A stretch of DNA of 64,000 nt. Origin: Asparagopsis taxiformis. Lineage: Eukaryota > Rhodophyta > Florideophyceae > Bonnemaisoniales > Bonnemaisoniaceae. Below the pieces are notes generated by a model. It was not told the DNA's origin. It searched no databases and saw only the letters and a program-made list of their open reading frames with translations. Where the stretch lies: positions 1 to 64,000 of the forward strand of contig JALQPE010001779.1 in assembly GCA_030407315.1 (NCBI GenBank), in the 5' to 3' direction. This document shows, piece by piece, positions 45,322-59,300 of the stretch. Positions within the stretch are counted from its first letter, which is position 1. The number at the start of each line of letters is the position of its first letter. Both the position numbers and the translations under genes were made by a program.

Positions 45322-47508
45322 ATAGACGTCCGGTGAATGACCAGCGCAATTGCATTGCTGGCGAGCCCAGAAATTCTAAAATTTCAGTCAGAAAAAAAAT
45401 GCAAAAATACATCGATTTGGGCGGTCGAAAGTGCCGTACGGCACACCCCCATCTCAAAAACATGTTCACATGTGCATGTTTTTGAGAATAGCCCAAAAAA
45501 TAAAGCAATTCAGGACGTCCGCCGGACATAGGCTTGATTCTAATTTGGCCACAACGGCCCCAGAAGCTACCAAGCGCCCCGAGCGGCCCCTCCCCGCTCA
45601 CTTACCCACTCACGCCCATCTTGCAGAAACGTTCCTGCTGGCCTCATCCATGCCTTCACATACACATCATAATCCTCTGCTGAGCTGTTCACCTTGGACG
45701 CTCACTGGAAGTACTCGTCTTCGACGTCCGCCAATGCAGGACAACACCATGAATACTAAACCCACCGTGGATCTCAGTCATCAACGGTGGGCGTCCTATA
45801 AATGACTGCTATAGAAACATTGCCCCAAGCCCTCCAGTTTGGACGCTCAGCCAACAGCGATTGCTGCTCTACCTCCTTGGTCGTTCTCCGATGCATGTAA
45901 ATGCGCCAAAGTACGACCGATGGGGCAGTCCAAACTTTTTGTACCAGTGCACGCCTAGGGATACCACAAGGTTCGTCATACACACACAAAGACACAAACA
46001 CACAAACAACCACGCACTGCAGCACCCAACTTTCGCATGCGTCAGTGATGTCACATCACGGTGCTGCTGCAGTATGTATGCGCTGTGCGGTAGCAAGATT
46101 TCCATGCTTGCAGCCATTCACATCCAGACATCCAGCCGCCGACCAGGGAAGCCGTTTGCAGCCGATTCCCCCTTGTCTGCATGGCATCTCGGTGCTGTCA
46201 ACACTTGCTTAGTTGCTGCGATGCGAGCAAATGTGCAGCACTAGCCTAACTTGAAATGGACGTCCAGTGGAAGTCCGCCTCGGTTACATTGTTGGTCAGC
46301 CCTGAAATTCTAAAATGTTGGGCTGAGAAATAGCTGCAAAACTGTATCCATGTGCAATACTCGACCAACCTGAAATGGACGTCCGGTGAATGTCCAGCTC
46401 AATTGCATTGCTGGCGAGCCCAGAAATTCTAAAATTTTGGGCAGAAAAAAATTGTGAAAAATCATCGATTTGGGCGGGTCGATTGTGCCGTACGGCAGAC
46501 CCCCATCTCAAAAACATGTTCACATGTGCATGTTTTTGAGAATGGCTCAAAATTCAATTCAAATCAAGGTGTCTAATCTGACCACAACGGCCCCAGAAGA
46601 AGCCATCCGACGCCCCGAGCGGGGCCATCGCTGGCTTCTGTAAGCACCAACTGTAAGCAAAGCCACATCTCACGAAGGATCGATTCCAGGCTCAGGCTCT
46701 ATACGCCAGGACGAAGTTTTGGTCCTTGTTTCGACATGCTCCCACCCCACTTTCTCACGACAAACACTGCTCATCCATCATGCTGCACATGCTACGTGCA
46801 CTTCGTATGAGCAGTGGGCCCGCCTGCGTGGTTGCTGTAATGCGTAGATGTGAGCAGCATACGAACAACCCAGAATGGACGTCCGGTGGATGTCCGGCTC
46901 AATTGCATTGCTGGCGAGCCCAGAAATTCTAAAATTTCGGGCAGAAAAAAATTGTGAAATTATATCGATTTGGGCGGGTCGATTGTGCCGTACGGCAGAC
47001 CCCCATCTCAAAAACATGTTCACATGTGCATGTTTTTGAGAATAGCCCAAATTTCAATTCAAATCAAGGTGTCTAATTTGGCCACAACGGCCCCAGGAAC
47101 CGGCTGCCGCCCCGACCGGGGTCATCACTGGCTTCTGTAAGCACCAACTGTAAGCCAAAATCGCGTCTTACGAAGGGTCGATTTCAGGCTCAACACGTCA
47201 GGGACAGGTCTTGGTCCTTGTTTCATCATGGTCCCGCCCTACTCTCTCACGATCAACCTGAAATGGACGTCCGGTGGATGTCCAGCTCGATTGCATTGCT
47301 GGCCAGCCCAGAAATTCTAAAATTTCCGCAAAACCAATTTGGTGGCTCAGCATCTCCTGTGCAGAAAACTCTCGCACTCATTTCTGATATACGTTTTGAC
47401 GTGTTTTTTACTTTTAAGCATCAGGAAAGGCGTTACGGAAAATTGGGACTACGCCACTTGTGAGCCGCGTCGTCTGAGATAGCGAGTAGAGTTTGTTGTA
47501 TAGTATTT
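45322..47508 (-). repeat. Element A right inverted arm
   Basis: Inverted partner of 40455-42715. The palindromic blocks recur near 45452, 46508 and 47006 in mirrored order. Confidence 0.8.
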
Positions 47509-48285
47509 ATATTGTATTCCAAATGTGCGTTCGAGACCTCGTTTGTAATGTTCTCGTGGTTTTGTGGGTATCAGTTTTGTGCTGACTTCTGGCAGCCCAA
47601 TGGTGGAATGTGCCTGAGCGATCAATCATCACCGCTAGGTCACACATTTTGCTGGCAACGTGCGCTTGGAAGGACGAATGACCGCCGTGGGAGATGGATT
47701 TTCAATTAATTCATTTGAAATAATAAAATTATATTAACTGCGAACTTCATGGAATAAGTTTGTGCTTTACAGTGGATATTACAGGGATCATTTAAGGGAA
47801 GCAAATGGATTGTGATATATATGATTATATCATTCCGATGTTCTCGATCCGGATCTCATCATTCGGGAGTTCAGAGACCATGGCTTGGGCCATTATTAAT
47901 CTCAATACCGGCGATGATATGGAGTATGCACAGCAGGACTTAAGCTGACGTTGAAAGCTGTCCAGTCGACGCCGCAGGTTAACCTGTGGAATTCCACTTC
48001 TCCGCCGTCACTGGCTGAGGTTCTTTGGTCGTGTTTCCTTTGTTTGGTGTAGAGGATAGAACGACGGTGAGTATGCCAGTCTGGAGAGTATGCAGCGAGG
48101 GAAGCGTGTGTTTTGAGTCGTACTGTTGTCGTTGATGCGATATTGATTCATTAGAAGCTTCGTGAGTCATGGTTTGCATGTTGTGAACCATGGGAGGCAG
48201 GTAAGTAAGTGAGTCTCGCGGGTGTGCAATAAGGGATGCATGGGTTTTTAGTCTGACTGTTCTGGTTCATTTTGATGTTGTATAG

Positions 48286-49353
48286 GTGGTGCAGGAATAG
48301 TGATGAAGTAAGGTAAGTTTCATTGAGCTGAAAGACGGGTTTCGCGATGAAATGGAATGCTGACTACATTTTTTCGTTGCACGATTTGTGAATTATTGGT
48401 TGTATTTTTGTATGATGCAACGAGATGAAGAGGTTAAGTGCGTCCTGAGGGTATGAAGCGAGGGAAGTGTTTGTTTTAAATTTGACTGTCGTCTTTTATG
48501 CAATATTTATTTATTGGGAGCTTAGTGAGTCATGGTGCATATTTGCTGAAGGGTGGAAGGGAGGTAGGCGAGCATTTGAGGGGTGCAGTGAGTGGAATGT
48601 GGGTTTTGAGTCTGACTGCTGTGGTTGATGTTGATTTTGTGTAGGTGATTCTGGAATGGTGATGACGGAAGGTAAGTTACATTGAGCGCCTAGTTAAGTT
48701 GCGCGAAGATATGGAATGCTGACTACATTTTTTTGTACAATTTTTGACTTATGGTTTCTATTGTGTGCAGGATACAACGAGGGTAAGTGAGTTCTGAGGG
48801 TATGCAGCGAGGGAAGCATGGGTTTTCAGTCCGACTGTTGTTGTTGATTTCGATTTTTTGTAGGTGATGCAGGAATGGTGATGACGGAAGGTAAGTTGCA
48901 TTTAGCGCGCAGTCCGGTGGTGCGAAGATGCGGAATGTTGACTTCATTTGTTGGTTGTGAGATTTTCGACTTTTGGTCTGTATTGTGTGTAGAATGAAAC
49001 GAGAGTAAGTGAGTTCTGAGGGTATGCATCGAGAGAAGTGTTTGTTTCGAATCTGACTATTGCAGTTAATGCGATATTTATTCATTGGAAGCTTATCCAG
49101 TCATGGTGCGTATTGTGTCGAGCGAAGGAAAGTGCGGAAGTTTTGAGAGTATGCTGAGAGGGACATGTGGGTTTTGAGTCCGACTGTTGTTGTTGATTTC
49201 GATTTTATGCAGGTGATGCTGGAATGGTGATGACAGAAGGTAAGTTTCATTGAGCGCCAAGACTTGTTTTGCGAAGATATGGACTGCTGACTTTGATTAT
49301 TCATTGCAAGGTTTTTGCATCATGGTTTGTATTGTGCGTAGGATGGATAAGAG
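48286..49353 (+). repeat. Micro-exon-like tandem array in element A
   Basis: Segments of 27 nt (48286, 48645, 48864, 49213) are each bounded by a T-rich tract ending in AG and by GTAAGT. They alternate with 12-nt segments (48771, 48993, 49342) bounded in the same way. The spacers also repeat (GAATGCTGACTACATTTTTT, GGTTTTGAGTCTGACTG). This could be a decayed exon-intron tandem duplication or a purely structural array. Confidence 0.6.
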
Positions 49354-50057
49354 GTAAGTAAGGGATTTTCTAAGATATCTGGCGTGGTAAGCGTCGCTTT
49401 TGAATCTGACTGTTGGGGTTGATGTTGTGTATGTGATGCAGGAGTGGTGAAGCAGGAACGGCAGGACTCAAGGAGAGTGAAGAAGGGATCTAGGAAGATG
49501 GGGAATGAAGCTGTGAGGTGTTTCTGGTATGTGTATATTTTCGGGCGTACGATAGAAGTGAGAGTGGGTTTCAAGTGGTGTAAGATTTTGCTGACCATGT
49601 TCGTGTTTGATGTCTTGATGATTTAATGGGCTGGGGTGGTGTCGAGGAAAGCGGGGATGGAATTGGGAAGGAGCAGATTTTTTGTAATCTAGGTCGTGAG
49701 GGTTCTTGAAGTATGTGCGGATGGTGGTGCATGGCGTTCGGATGGTAGGGAGAACGCGATAGTGAGGGAGATGGGTGATCGACGGTATGCTGACAGGTAT
49801 TTTGTATTCTGGCTGGATACGTATTCCATATTCTAGCTGGATACATATTCCGTATCCTGGCTGGATACGTATTTCCTATTCTAACCGGGTATTTATTTCC
49901 TATTCTGACCAGATATGTATTTCCTATTCTAGAGAGACGTATTGTATACCAGCAGTTTCGTAAATGAGAGAATAAAATACGGTCCGATATGGTCCCTCAA
50001 TTTACCATCCGCTGTAATTTCTTCCCTCCCGGTTTTTGCTGATATATTGTATACTGA

Positions 50058-50315
50058 ATGTCGGGTCCTAGGATCCCGCCAAACGTACTAGAGAAACTGG
50101 ATGTCGGGTCCTAGTACTCCGCCGAACGTACTAGAGAAAGTGGATGTCGGGTCCTAGTATTCCGCCGAACGTACTAGAGAAAGTGGATGTCGGGTCCTAG
50201 GATCCCGCTGAATGTACTAGAGAAATTGGATGTCGGGTCCTAGTATTCCGCCGAACGTACTAGAGAAAGTGGATGTCGGGTCCTAGTATTCCGCCGAACG
50301 TACTAGAGAAAGTGG
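50058..50315. repeat. 43-bp tandem array, six units (element A end)
   Basis: Units begin ATGTCGGGTCCTAG at 50058, 50101, 50144, 50187, 50230 and 50273 and contain CCGAACGTACTAGAGAAA. Element B has four units at the matching place. Confidence 0.88.
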
Positions 50316-53300
50316 ACGTCCGCATCCAAAAAATTTTTATTTTTTTTCGGACGCGGACGTTCATTTGTTCTAGTAAATCTCGGGGCCGACTAGGACCCGT
50401 ACTAGAGAGACTGGACGTCCGCGTCCACTTCCGAAAACACAGACGTGTCACCGCCGAGGCGGTATTGGTCGGAGTACTCGTTGCAGGCAACGAGCGAGTA
50501 GACTCCCGAGGGTTGTTGTCGACGTCGCCTTTCGCGTCGGGATGCGGAGGCGTCATGATTCCCCACTCGCTGAATTGGATCGGGATAGGGGAAACGGAAG
50601 TGACGAGTCGCTGTGAGGAGGAAGAGAAGGAAGGTGGGGGAGTTGATGGATACGTCTGTGTTCTCGGAAATGGACGCGGACGTCCACAACCTCTAGTACA
50701 CCTAGTATTACTAGGCGGACGTCCATGTTCTCCAGTATTTTTGGATGTCCGCCTAGAACCGGACGTCCATGCGGTCTAGTACGTCTAGTATTACTAGGAC
50801 GACATTCATTGTTTCTAGTACCACGGATGTCCCCCTCGGGATGGACTTCCGCCATGTCTATGTCAACCTAGGACGGGCGCCGGTTCAGAAATTCAAAAAT
50901 TTCGACCCCGGAAATTTCTGCCGCCTTGCTCGACATGGATGTCCGCATCCATCACGGCGACCACTCTATTTTTCCTTGTCGGTCGACTCCAATTTCGTCT
51001 TTAATTTTTTCATCCTCTCGCTCACACCCCCTTCCAGTTGGTGCTCACCTCCCCCGTACTGTACCTCAAACACCCCCAATACCACTCTAGAACGCATTTT
51101 CAGCTACCTATCCCCGCTTCCACGGTGCACACCTCCATTCCATACCTACTTTTCTGCTCTACCGTACAGATTTCTTATAACCAGTCCTCATACTACCTCA
51201 GAATAGGGAAAACATCCCCTATCCCCTCGACCATGCTCTCCCCCATCACCTTTGCAACGTATTGTTCTTCAATACCCTCTCTCCTCTTCCTTCAACCCCT
51301 CTCCTTCGCCCTCTCCACAAACTTCCCCTGTAGCTTACTCTTCGAAAACCTCTCACTCCTCATCCCGTACCCGACCTGCTCCACTCCTCCCTCCCTCACC
51401 TGCTACATGCCCCCACGCCATCCGCATCTTCGATACCGTATACACCACCACCACCACCACCGGCCCACGCTCCCGCTCCGACGCCGTCTCCCCAGAAACC
51501 TCCCCGCTCTGAACCACATATCAACCCCCCACTTCGCACCCATCCTCCCACTCTCGTCCCTCCCCAAATACAATAACCCCCTTCTTCTCCATCACATCCC
51601 CACTCACCAAAGCCAGAACAGACGCCACCCCCTTCCCGCCTCTTTCTCCTCACTTTCCTAAAAAACCCCTCCTCTCGGCGCCTTCAACCGCACCCTCCTA
51701 CGGTCCCACCTAAACACCTCCTCCGCCCTCACTACCCCAACACCCCGCAGTGTCTCCCCAATCCCCATCATATGCTCGTCGGCACTCCTCTCCGAATCAC
51801 AATCCAATCTAAACCCGCACTCCGTACATTTCCACCTCCCCCTGTACTATTCCAAGATTGCATCCCTCCAGAGAACACATCCTCATACCACAGAAGAATT
51901 TTCTTCCTCTCATACCTCATCCTTAAAACCTCCATCAGCTCCATCTAAATTTCGATGTAAATATTTTCTCCACTATGCAATCTCAAACATGTATGAACGT
52001 ATGCCTTTCCGCTTTGTCAACCCTGAATATTGGTACTCATGTATTCATAAAATAGGGCCACCCACATCCCTATCCCGTTCTGCAAGCTTTACAAACCACT
52101 AGACGCATACTCCAGAACTATACAACAAACACTACTCGCTATTTCAGACGACGCGGTACACAAATAGCGTAGTCTCAACCTTCCGTAACGCCTTTCCTGA
52201 TGCTTAAAAGTAAAAAACACGTCAAGACGTATATCAGAAATGAGTGCGAGAGTTTTCTGCACAGGAGATGCTGAGCCACCAAATTGGTTTTGCGGAAATT
52301 TTAGAATTTCTGGGCTGGCCAGCAATGCAATCGAGCTGGACATCCACCGGACGTCCATTTCAGGTTGATCGTGAGAGAGTAGGGCGGGACCATGATGAAA
52401 CAAGGACCAAGACCTGTCCCTGACGTGTTGAGCCTGAAATCGACCCTTCGTAAGACGCGATTTTGGCTTACAGTTGGTGCTTACAGAAGCCAGTGATGAC
52501 CCCGGTCGGGGCGGCAGCCGGTTCCTGGGGCCGTTGTGGCCAAATTAGACACCTTGATTTGAATTGAAATTTGGGCTATTCTCAAAAACATGCACATGTG
52601 AACATGTTTTTGAGATGGGGGTCTGCCGTACGGCACAATCGACCCGCCCAAATCGATGATTTTTCACAATTTTTTTCTGCCCGAAATTTTAGAATTTCTG
52701 GGCTGGCCAGCAGTGCAATCAAGCTGGACATCCACCGGACGTCCATTTCAGGTTGGTCGTGTGCTGCCCACATCCATGCATTGCAGCAACTAAGCAGGCG
52801 GGCTCACTACTCATACAAAGTGCACGTAGCATGGGCAGCATGATGGATGAGCAGTGTTTGTCGTGAGAAAGTGGGGTGGGAGCATGTCGAAACAAGGACC
52901 AAAACTTCGCCCTGGCGTATTGAGCCTGAGCCTGGAATCGATCCTTCGTGAGATGTGGCTTTGCTTACAGTTGGTGCTTACAGAAGCCAGCGATGGCCCC
53001 GCTCGGGGCGTCGGATGGCTTCTTCTGGGGCCGTTGTGGCCAGATTAGACACCTTGATTTGAATTGAAATTTGGGCTATTCTCAAAAACATGCACATGTG
53101 AACATGTTTTTGAGATGGGGGTGTGCCGTACGGCACTTTCGACCTCCCAAATCGATATAATTTTGCAATTTTTTTTCTGACTGAAATTTTAGAATTTCTG
53201 GGCTCGCCAGCAATGCAATTGAGATGGACATTCACCGGACGTCCATTTCAGGTTGGTCGAGTATTGCACATGGATACAGTTTTGCAGCTATTTCTCAGCC

Positions 53301-56300
53301 CAACATTTTAGAATTTCAGGGCTGACCAGCAATGTAACCGAGGCGGACTTCCACTGGACGTCCATTTCAAGTTAGGCTAGTGCTGCACATTTGCTCGCAT
53401 CGCAGCAACTAAGCAAGTGTTGAGAGCACCGAGATGCCATGCAGACAAGAGGGAATCGGCTGCAAACGGCTTCCCTGGTCGGCAGCTGGATGTCTGGATG
53501 TCAATGGCTGCAAGCATGGAAATCTTGCTACCGCACGGCGCATACACACTGCAGCAGCACATCACTGACGCATGCGAAAGTTGGGTGCTGCAGTGCGTGG
53601 TTGTTTGTGTCTTTGTGTGTGCACGACGAACCTTGTGGTATCCCTAGGCGTGCACTGGTGCAAAACATTTGGACTGCCCCATCGGTCGTACTTTGACGCA
53701 TTTACATGCATCGGAGAACGACCAAGGAGGTAGAGCAGCAATCGCTGTTGGCTGAGCGTCCAAATTGGAGGGCTTGGGACAATGGTTCTATAGCAGTCAT
53801 TTATAGGACGCCCACCGTTGATGACTGAGATCCACGGTGGGTTTAGTATTCATGGTGTTGTCCTGCATTGGCGGATGTCGAAGACGAGTACTTCCAGTGA
53901 GCGTCCAAGCTGAACAGCGTGAGTGGGTAAGTGAGCGGGGAGGGGCCGCTCGGGGCGCTTGGTAGCTTCTGGGGCCGTTGTGGCCAAATTAGAATCGATT
54001 CTTGATCAAGCCTATGTCCGGCGGACGTCCTGAATTGCTTTATTTTTTGGGCTATTCTCAAAAACATGCACATGTGAACATGTTTTTGAGATGGGGGTGT
54101 GCCGTACGGCACTTTCGACCGCCCAAATCGATGTATTTTTGCATTTTTTTTCTGACTGAAATTTTAGAATTTCTGGGCTCGCCAGCAATGCAATTGCGCT
54201 GGTCATTCACCGGACGTCCATTTCCATTTCAGATCTACTGGTTGCACTAGGCCTGAAAGTGTTTCTGGATAGGGCCGAATAACGACCTGGGCAGCACGCA
54301 CTGCGTAAGATGATCTGTGTGATGCAGACTGCAAGGATTTCTATGGTGATTCTGGCTGGGGAATGTGGTAAGCTTGATTGTTGCGTGGCTTTGTATCTCC
54401 TTGCCTGCCATTTTGCTTGGATATTTACACGAGCGATCAAACCGAAGACGCCGACTCGGCACAACTACCAACTCTCCTAGCTTCGAGTCAGCGCCATCTA
54501 ATTGCAACTTGTGACACTCAAGACGAATACGTTGTGCTGATCTCTGCAATGAAAATTGAGTTAGTGCTGCAGTTCTTTTGGGCGATGCCAATATGCAGGG
54601 ATACTGTTTACACCTTTTGGGAGTCAAGAAGTTCTCGGATTGCAAATCAAATCAGATCATGGTAGAATATCTGACTTTTCTCTCTTCCCTTCACCACATC
54701 TGCATCCGGAGCTGAGCCAAGCTGAGCTGGAGGGAACCCGGCCGCTGACCCCTGTCATTCTCATAAACATCTTTAATGCAATACTATTCGTGTATGGTAA
54801 TGTAAGTGCTAATGAAAATGTATACAAGTCTAGAATAAACGTTGCAGTGGTTCTTTGTAGCTATCGATACTTGCTAAAAATCTGTAGCTTTTGCTTTTCG
54901 CATGGACGAGTTGCAGTCTTTGTGTTTGTTTCATTTCTGCCACAAACGAGAGGCAATCAGGGTCTGTGTTCACATAGAGAATGATTTAATATATGCGCTC
55001 ATTGCCGTCGTAGATACTTTTAACAATGGCCAGTACGTTTCTCTCGGCCGCCGCCGGGTACGGTCGGACTGAAAGATCGGGGAGATGTGTGGAGAGTAGT
55101 GTTTCGATAGAGACGAACGTTGCGATGGATGGAATGGTGATGATTTCATGCTGAAGCGATGGGAGATGGATGGATATGGTTGAATGAAATCTAGTATTCC
55201 GAAGGAGGCCTTTTCTCGAGGAAGAGGCATTATATTCTCACAAAGCATGTAGATACTGGTTTCCAGTTTGGTATGCTATTGTAGCTCAATTCACATCATA
55301 TCTACACGTACGTATGGAGAGAGATCCAAGTGTGCGTGGCACAGGTCCAACGGTGAAACAACGCAGTATGAAACTACCACAGATAAGGCGGCGTACAAAA
55401 TCCTCGACTCAAGGCAGCTCTCAGGCTTTCGTGAGCACCGACTTCGTTCCACCAAGATGTTTCGGAAATATGTGCTGGTCTAACTTGATACGACCATAGG
55501 ACAGTTTTGCTCCCTAAGCAATGAGCGAAAAATCAATGATTGCGCGTGTCGTCGGTACGGTCTTGTAATGTTGGCTCAACCAATAACATCTAACGTTGAG
55601 TTATCCACCCTCCGCCGTGTCGCGTCGTAAATTTGCACAGAAAATTTGTTTCAAATCTTTGCTCCAATTATCAGCTCAAATACGGCATTGATCTCCAGCT
55701 TCATCTGGACAGAAACACCGATCGCTCGATGTCTGTCTCAAATAAACCGCAGTCAAACGCCATGCGGAAAGTTTCATCGCTTCCCGTTGCGACTGAATCT
55801 GCAAACGCCACACAAAAATTTGCCCTTTCCGCGTCCGGAACGAACGCCGACTACATGTCGTCAGGTTCCTGATCGACTGGATCGATGGAGCTTGCTCTGC
55901 AGGAGAGCAGGACAGGCGGTTTGTTATGCCTGGACAATTTCCATACCGATCTCCCTTCTTGAGTGCAAAATTACGAGTCTAGAAATTGACCTGCATCGGC
56001 TGCTGTATCACATCTGTGCTAAGGATTGATGATACCCGTACCGCTGAGAAATTGCAGCTCTGGTAACGTGGGGATGATGTGCTGAACACGCAGAACGCTG
56101 ATCCATAATGGGACTGCTTCATAGGCATAGTACGGAATGTATTGAGACAGCCCAAGCGAATTCAGGAGGGAGCACCAGGGCAGTGCGCGGTGACTCAGCA
56201 GATACCAGTGGTGAGTGGTCTAAATGGGGCTACACACGAGTTTGTCAATGAACAGTCTAGTTTAGTTTGGAAATGTTTCGGATGGATGGTATGTTGTAAA

Positions 56301-59300
56301 TGTCGACAGATTTGAGGAAGCGATAGAAGCAATCAGCACCGTGTAGTTGCATCAAGGCTTTAGTGGCCATTGTTAGAGAACTTTCTCCAATGCCCTTATT
56401 GCAGGATGGGCAGAAAACCCGGCCGGCTTCGAGATTGAAGAATTCATTGCGCAGATTGAATGAATGCAATTGACGGAGAATGCAGAAGTATACAATGGTA
56501 TCGTTTTGCAGGGTGACGTAGGGGAAACATGTTGGGCTTGTTGGAAATGCTGAGAGCGATGATGAGATCCAGTCGTTTCCGTCGTAGATGGCAGTGCTTG
56601 TTTTCTGCACGGCTAGCTTGTCTGCTGGGCGACTGGACGGTATTGGCGTACGATGAAGCGGGACTGGTGGTGTTTAAATGACATTTTTTGTTTGAAGATG
56701 GATGTATGTGTGCGACTAGAATGTAGTAAGAGCATGAAAATGTTTATGTTTGATGGGCGTCGCATGTTGGGGGACTTTATGTCGTGTGGGGCAATAATGT
56801 CTCAGGTATTTGAAGCAGACAGCAATCGCTTGAGCGCATATAGACGTCCGGTGAATGACCAGCGCAATTGCATTGCTGGCGAGCCCAGAAATTCTAAAAT
56901 TTCAGTCAGAAAAAAAATGCAAAAATACATCGATTTGGGCGGTCGAAAGTGCCGTACGGCACACCCCCATCTCAAAAACATGTTCACATGTGCATGTTTT
57001 TGAGAATAGCCCAAAAAATAAAGCAATTCAGGACGTCCGCCGGACATAGGCTTGATTCTAATTTGGCCACAACGGCCCCAGAAGCTACCAAGCGCCCCGA
57101 GCGGCCCCTCCCCGCTCACTTACCCACTCACGCTGTTCAGCTTGGACGCTCACTGGAAGTACTCGTCTTCGACATCCGCCAATGCAGGACAACACCATGA
57201 ATACTAAACCCACCGTGGATCTCAGTCATCAACGGTGGGCGTCCTATAAATGACTGCTATAGAACCATTGTCCCAAGCCCTCCAATTTGGACGCTCAGCC
57301 AACAGCGATTGCTGCTCTACCTCCTTGGTCGTTCTCCGATGCATGTAAATGCGTCAAAGTACGACCGATGGGGCAGTCCAAATGTTTTGCACCAGTGCAC
57401 GCCTAGGGATACCACAAGGTTCGTCGTGCACACACAAACACACAAACAACCACGCACTGCAGCACCCAACTTTCGCATGCGTCAGTAATGTGCTGCTGCA
57501 GTGTGTATGCGCCGTGCGGTAGCAAGATTTCCATGCTTGCAGCCATTGACATCCAGACATCCAGCTGCCGACCAGGGAAGCCGTTTGCAGCCGATTCCCT
57601 CTTGTCTGCATGGCATCTCGGTGCTCTCAACACTTGCTTAGTTGCTGCGATGCGAGCAAATGTGCAGCACTAGCCTAACTTGAAATGGACGTCCAGTGGA
57701 AGTCCGCCTCGGTTACATTGCTGGTCAGCCCTGAAATTCTAAAATGTTGGGCTGAGAAATAGCTGCAAAACTGTATCCATGTGCAATACTCGACCAACCT
57801 GAAATGGACGTCCGGTGAATGTCCATCTCAATTGCATTGCTGGCGAGCCCAGAAATTCTAAAATTTCAGTCAGAAAAAAAATTGCAAAATTATATCGATT
57901 TGGGAGGTCGAAAGTGCCGTACGGCACACCCCCATCTCAAAAACATGTTCACATGTGCATGTTTTTGAGAATAGCCCAAATTTCAATTCAAATCAAGGTG
58001 TCTAATCTGGCCACAACGGCCCCAGAAGAAGCCATCCGACGCCCCGAGCGGGGCCATCGCTGGCTTCTGTAAGCACCAACTGTAAGCAAAGCCACATCTC
58101 ACGAAGGATCGATTCCAGGCTCAGGCTCAATACGCCAGGGCGAAGTTTTGGTCCTTGTTTCGACATGCTCCCACCCCACTTTCTCACGACAAACACTGCT
58201 CATCCATCATGCTGCCCATGCTACGTGCACTTTGTATGAGTAGTGAGCCCGCCTGCTTAGTTGCTGCAATGCATGGATGTGGGCAGCACACGACCAACCT
58301 GAAATGGACGTCCGGTGGATGTCCAGCTTGATTGCACTGCTGGCCAGCCCAGAAATTCTAAAATTTCGGGCAGAAAAAAATTGTGAAAAATCATCGATTT
58401 GGGCGGGTCGATTGTGCCGTACGGCAGACCCCCATCTCAAAAACATGTTCACATGTGCATGTTTTTGAGAATAGCCCAAATTTCAATTCAAATCAAGGTG
58501 TCTAATTTGGCCACAACGGCCCCAGGAACCGGCTGCCGCCCCGACCGGGGTCATCACTGGCTTCTGTAAGCACCAACTGTAAGCCAAAATCGCGTCTTAC
58601 GAAGGGTCGATTTCAGGCTCAACACGTCAGGGACAGGTCTTGGTCCTTGTTTCATCATGGTCCCGCCCTACTCTCTCACGATCAACCTGAAATGGACGTC
58701 CGGTGGATGTCCAGCTCGATTGCATTGCTGGCCAGCCCAGAAATTCTAAAATTTCCGCAAAACCAATTTGGTGGCTCAGCATCTCCTGTGCAGAAAACTC
58801 TCGCACTCATTTCTGATATACGTTTTGACGTGTTTTTACTTTTAAGCATCAGGAAAGGCGTTACGGAAAATTGGGACTACGCCACTTGTGAGCCGCGTCG
58901 TCTGAGATAGCGAGTAGAGTTTGTTGTATAGTATTTATATTGTATTCCAAATGTGCGTTCGAGACCTCGTTTGTAATGTTCTCGTGGTTTTGTGGGTATC
59001 AGTTTTGTGCTGACTTCTGGCAGCCCAATGGTGGAATGTGCCTGAGCGATCAATCATCACCGCTAGGTCACACATTTTGCTGGCAACGTGCGCTTGGAAG
59101 GACGAATGACCGCCGTGGGAGATGGATTTTCAATTAATTCATTTGAAATAATAAAATTATATTAACTGCGAACTTCATGGAATAAGTTTGTGCTTTACAG
59201 TGGATATTACAGGGATCATTTAAGGGAAGCAAATGGATTGTGATATATATGATTATACCATTCCGATGTTCTCGATCCGGATCTCATCATTCGGGAGTTC

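Larger units (their letters stand above)
39005..50445. mobile_element. Element A: 11.4-kb non-autonomous transposon with nested inverted arms
   Basis: It begins CGTCTGTGTTCTCGG and ends CCGAAAACACAGACG. Both ends carry GGACGCGGACGTCCA just inside, and TG flanks both sides (39003-39004 and 50446-50447). From left to right it has a 1.45-kb C-rich segment with a CCA microsatellite (about 39768-39798), a left inverted arm (40455-42715), a 2.6-kb unique core, a right arm (45322-47508), a micro-exon-like array, and a 43-bp tandem array. I find no convincing protein-coding gene; frames with coherent ends start at non-ATG codons or are shadows of the repeats. It is repeated as element B. Confidence 0.8.
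37197..50556 (-). pseudogene. Uncharacterised (possibly gag-like) gene split by element A
   Basis: The main part runs from 39004 down to a TAG at 37197, about 600 codons. Its N-terminal part is rich in Pro, Gly and Arg. A folded C-terminal part follows, with many W, Y and R residues (WIRQRWGGEYRDERRR, LRPGPRGYVITF). The missing start lies beyond element A: an ATG at 50556 opens MTPPHPDAKGDVDNNP and continues to 50446. Taking out element A and one TG restores a single frame across the junction, with a total of about 638 aa. The apparent start inside the element A terminus (39041) is an artefact of the insertion. No zinc knuckle, protease or polymerase motif is visible, so gag-like is only a guess from length and composition. 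Confidence 0.55.

Noticed and set aside
49775..49963. Frame with repeated GWIRIPYS-like peptide near the end of element A
   Set aside because: It is the translation of a degenerate tandem repeat (CTGGATACGTATTCC-type) and is also open only because of that repeat.
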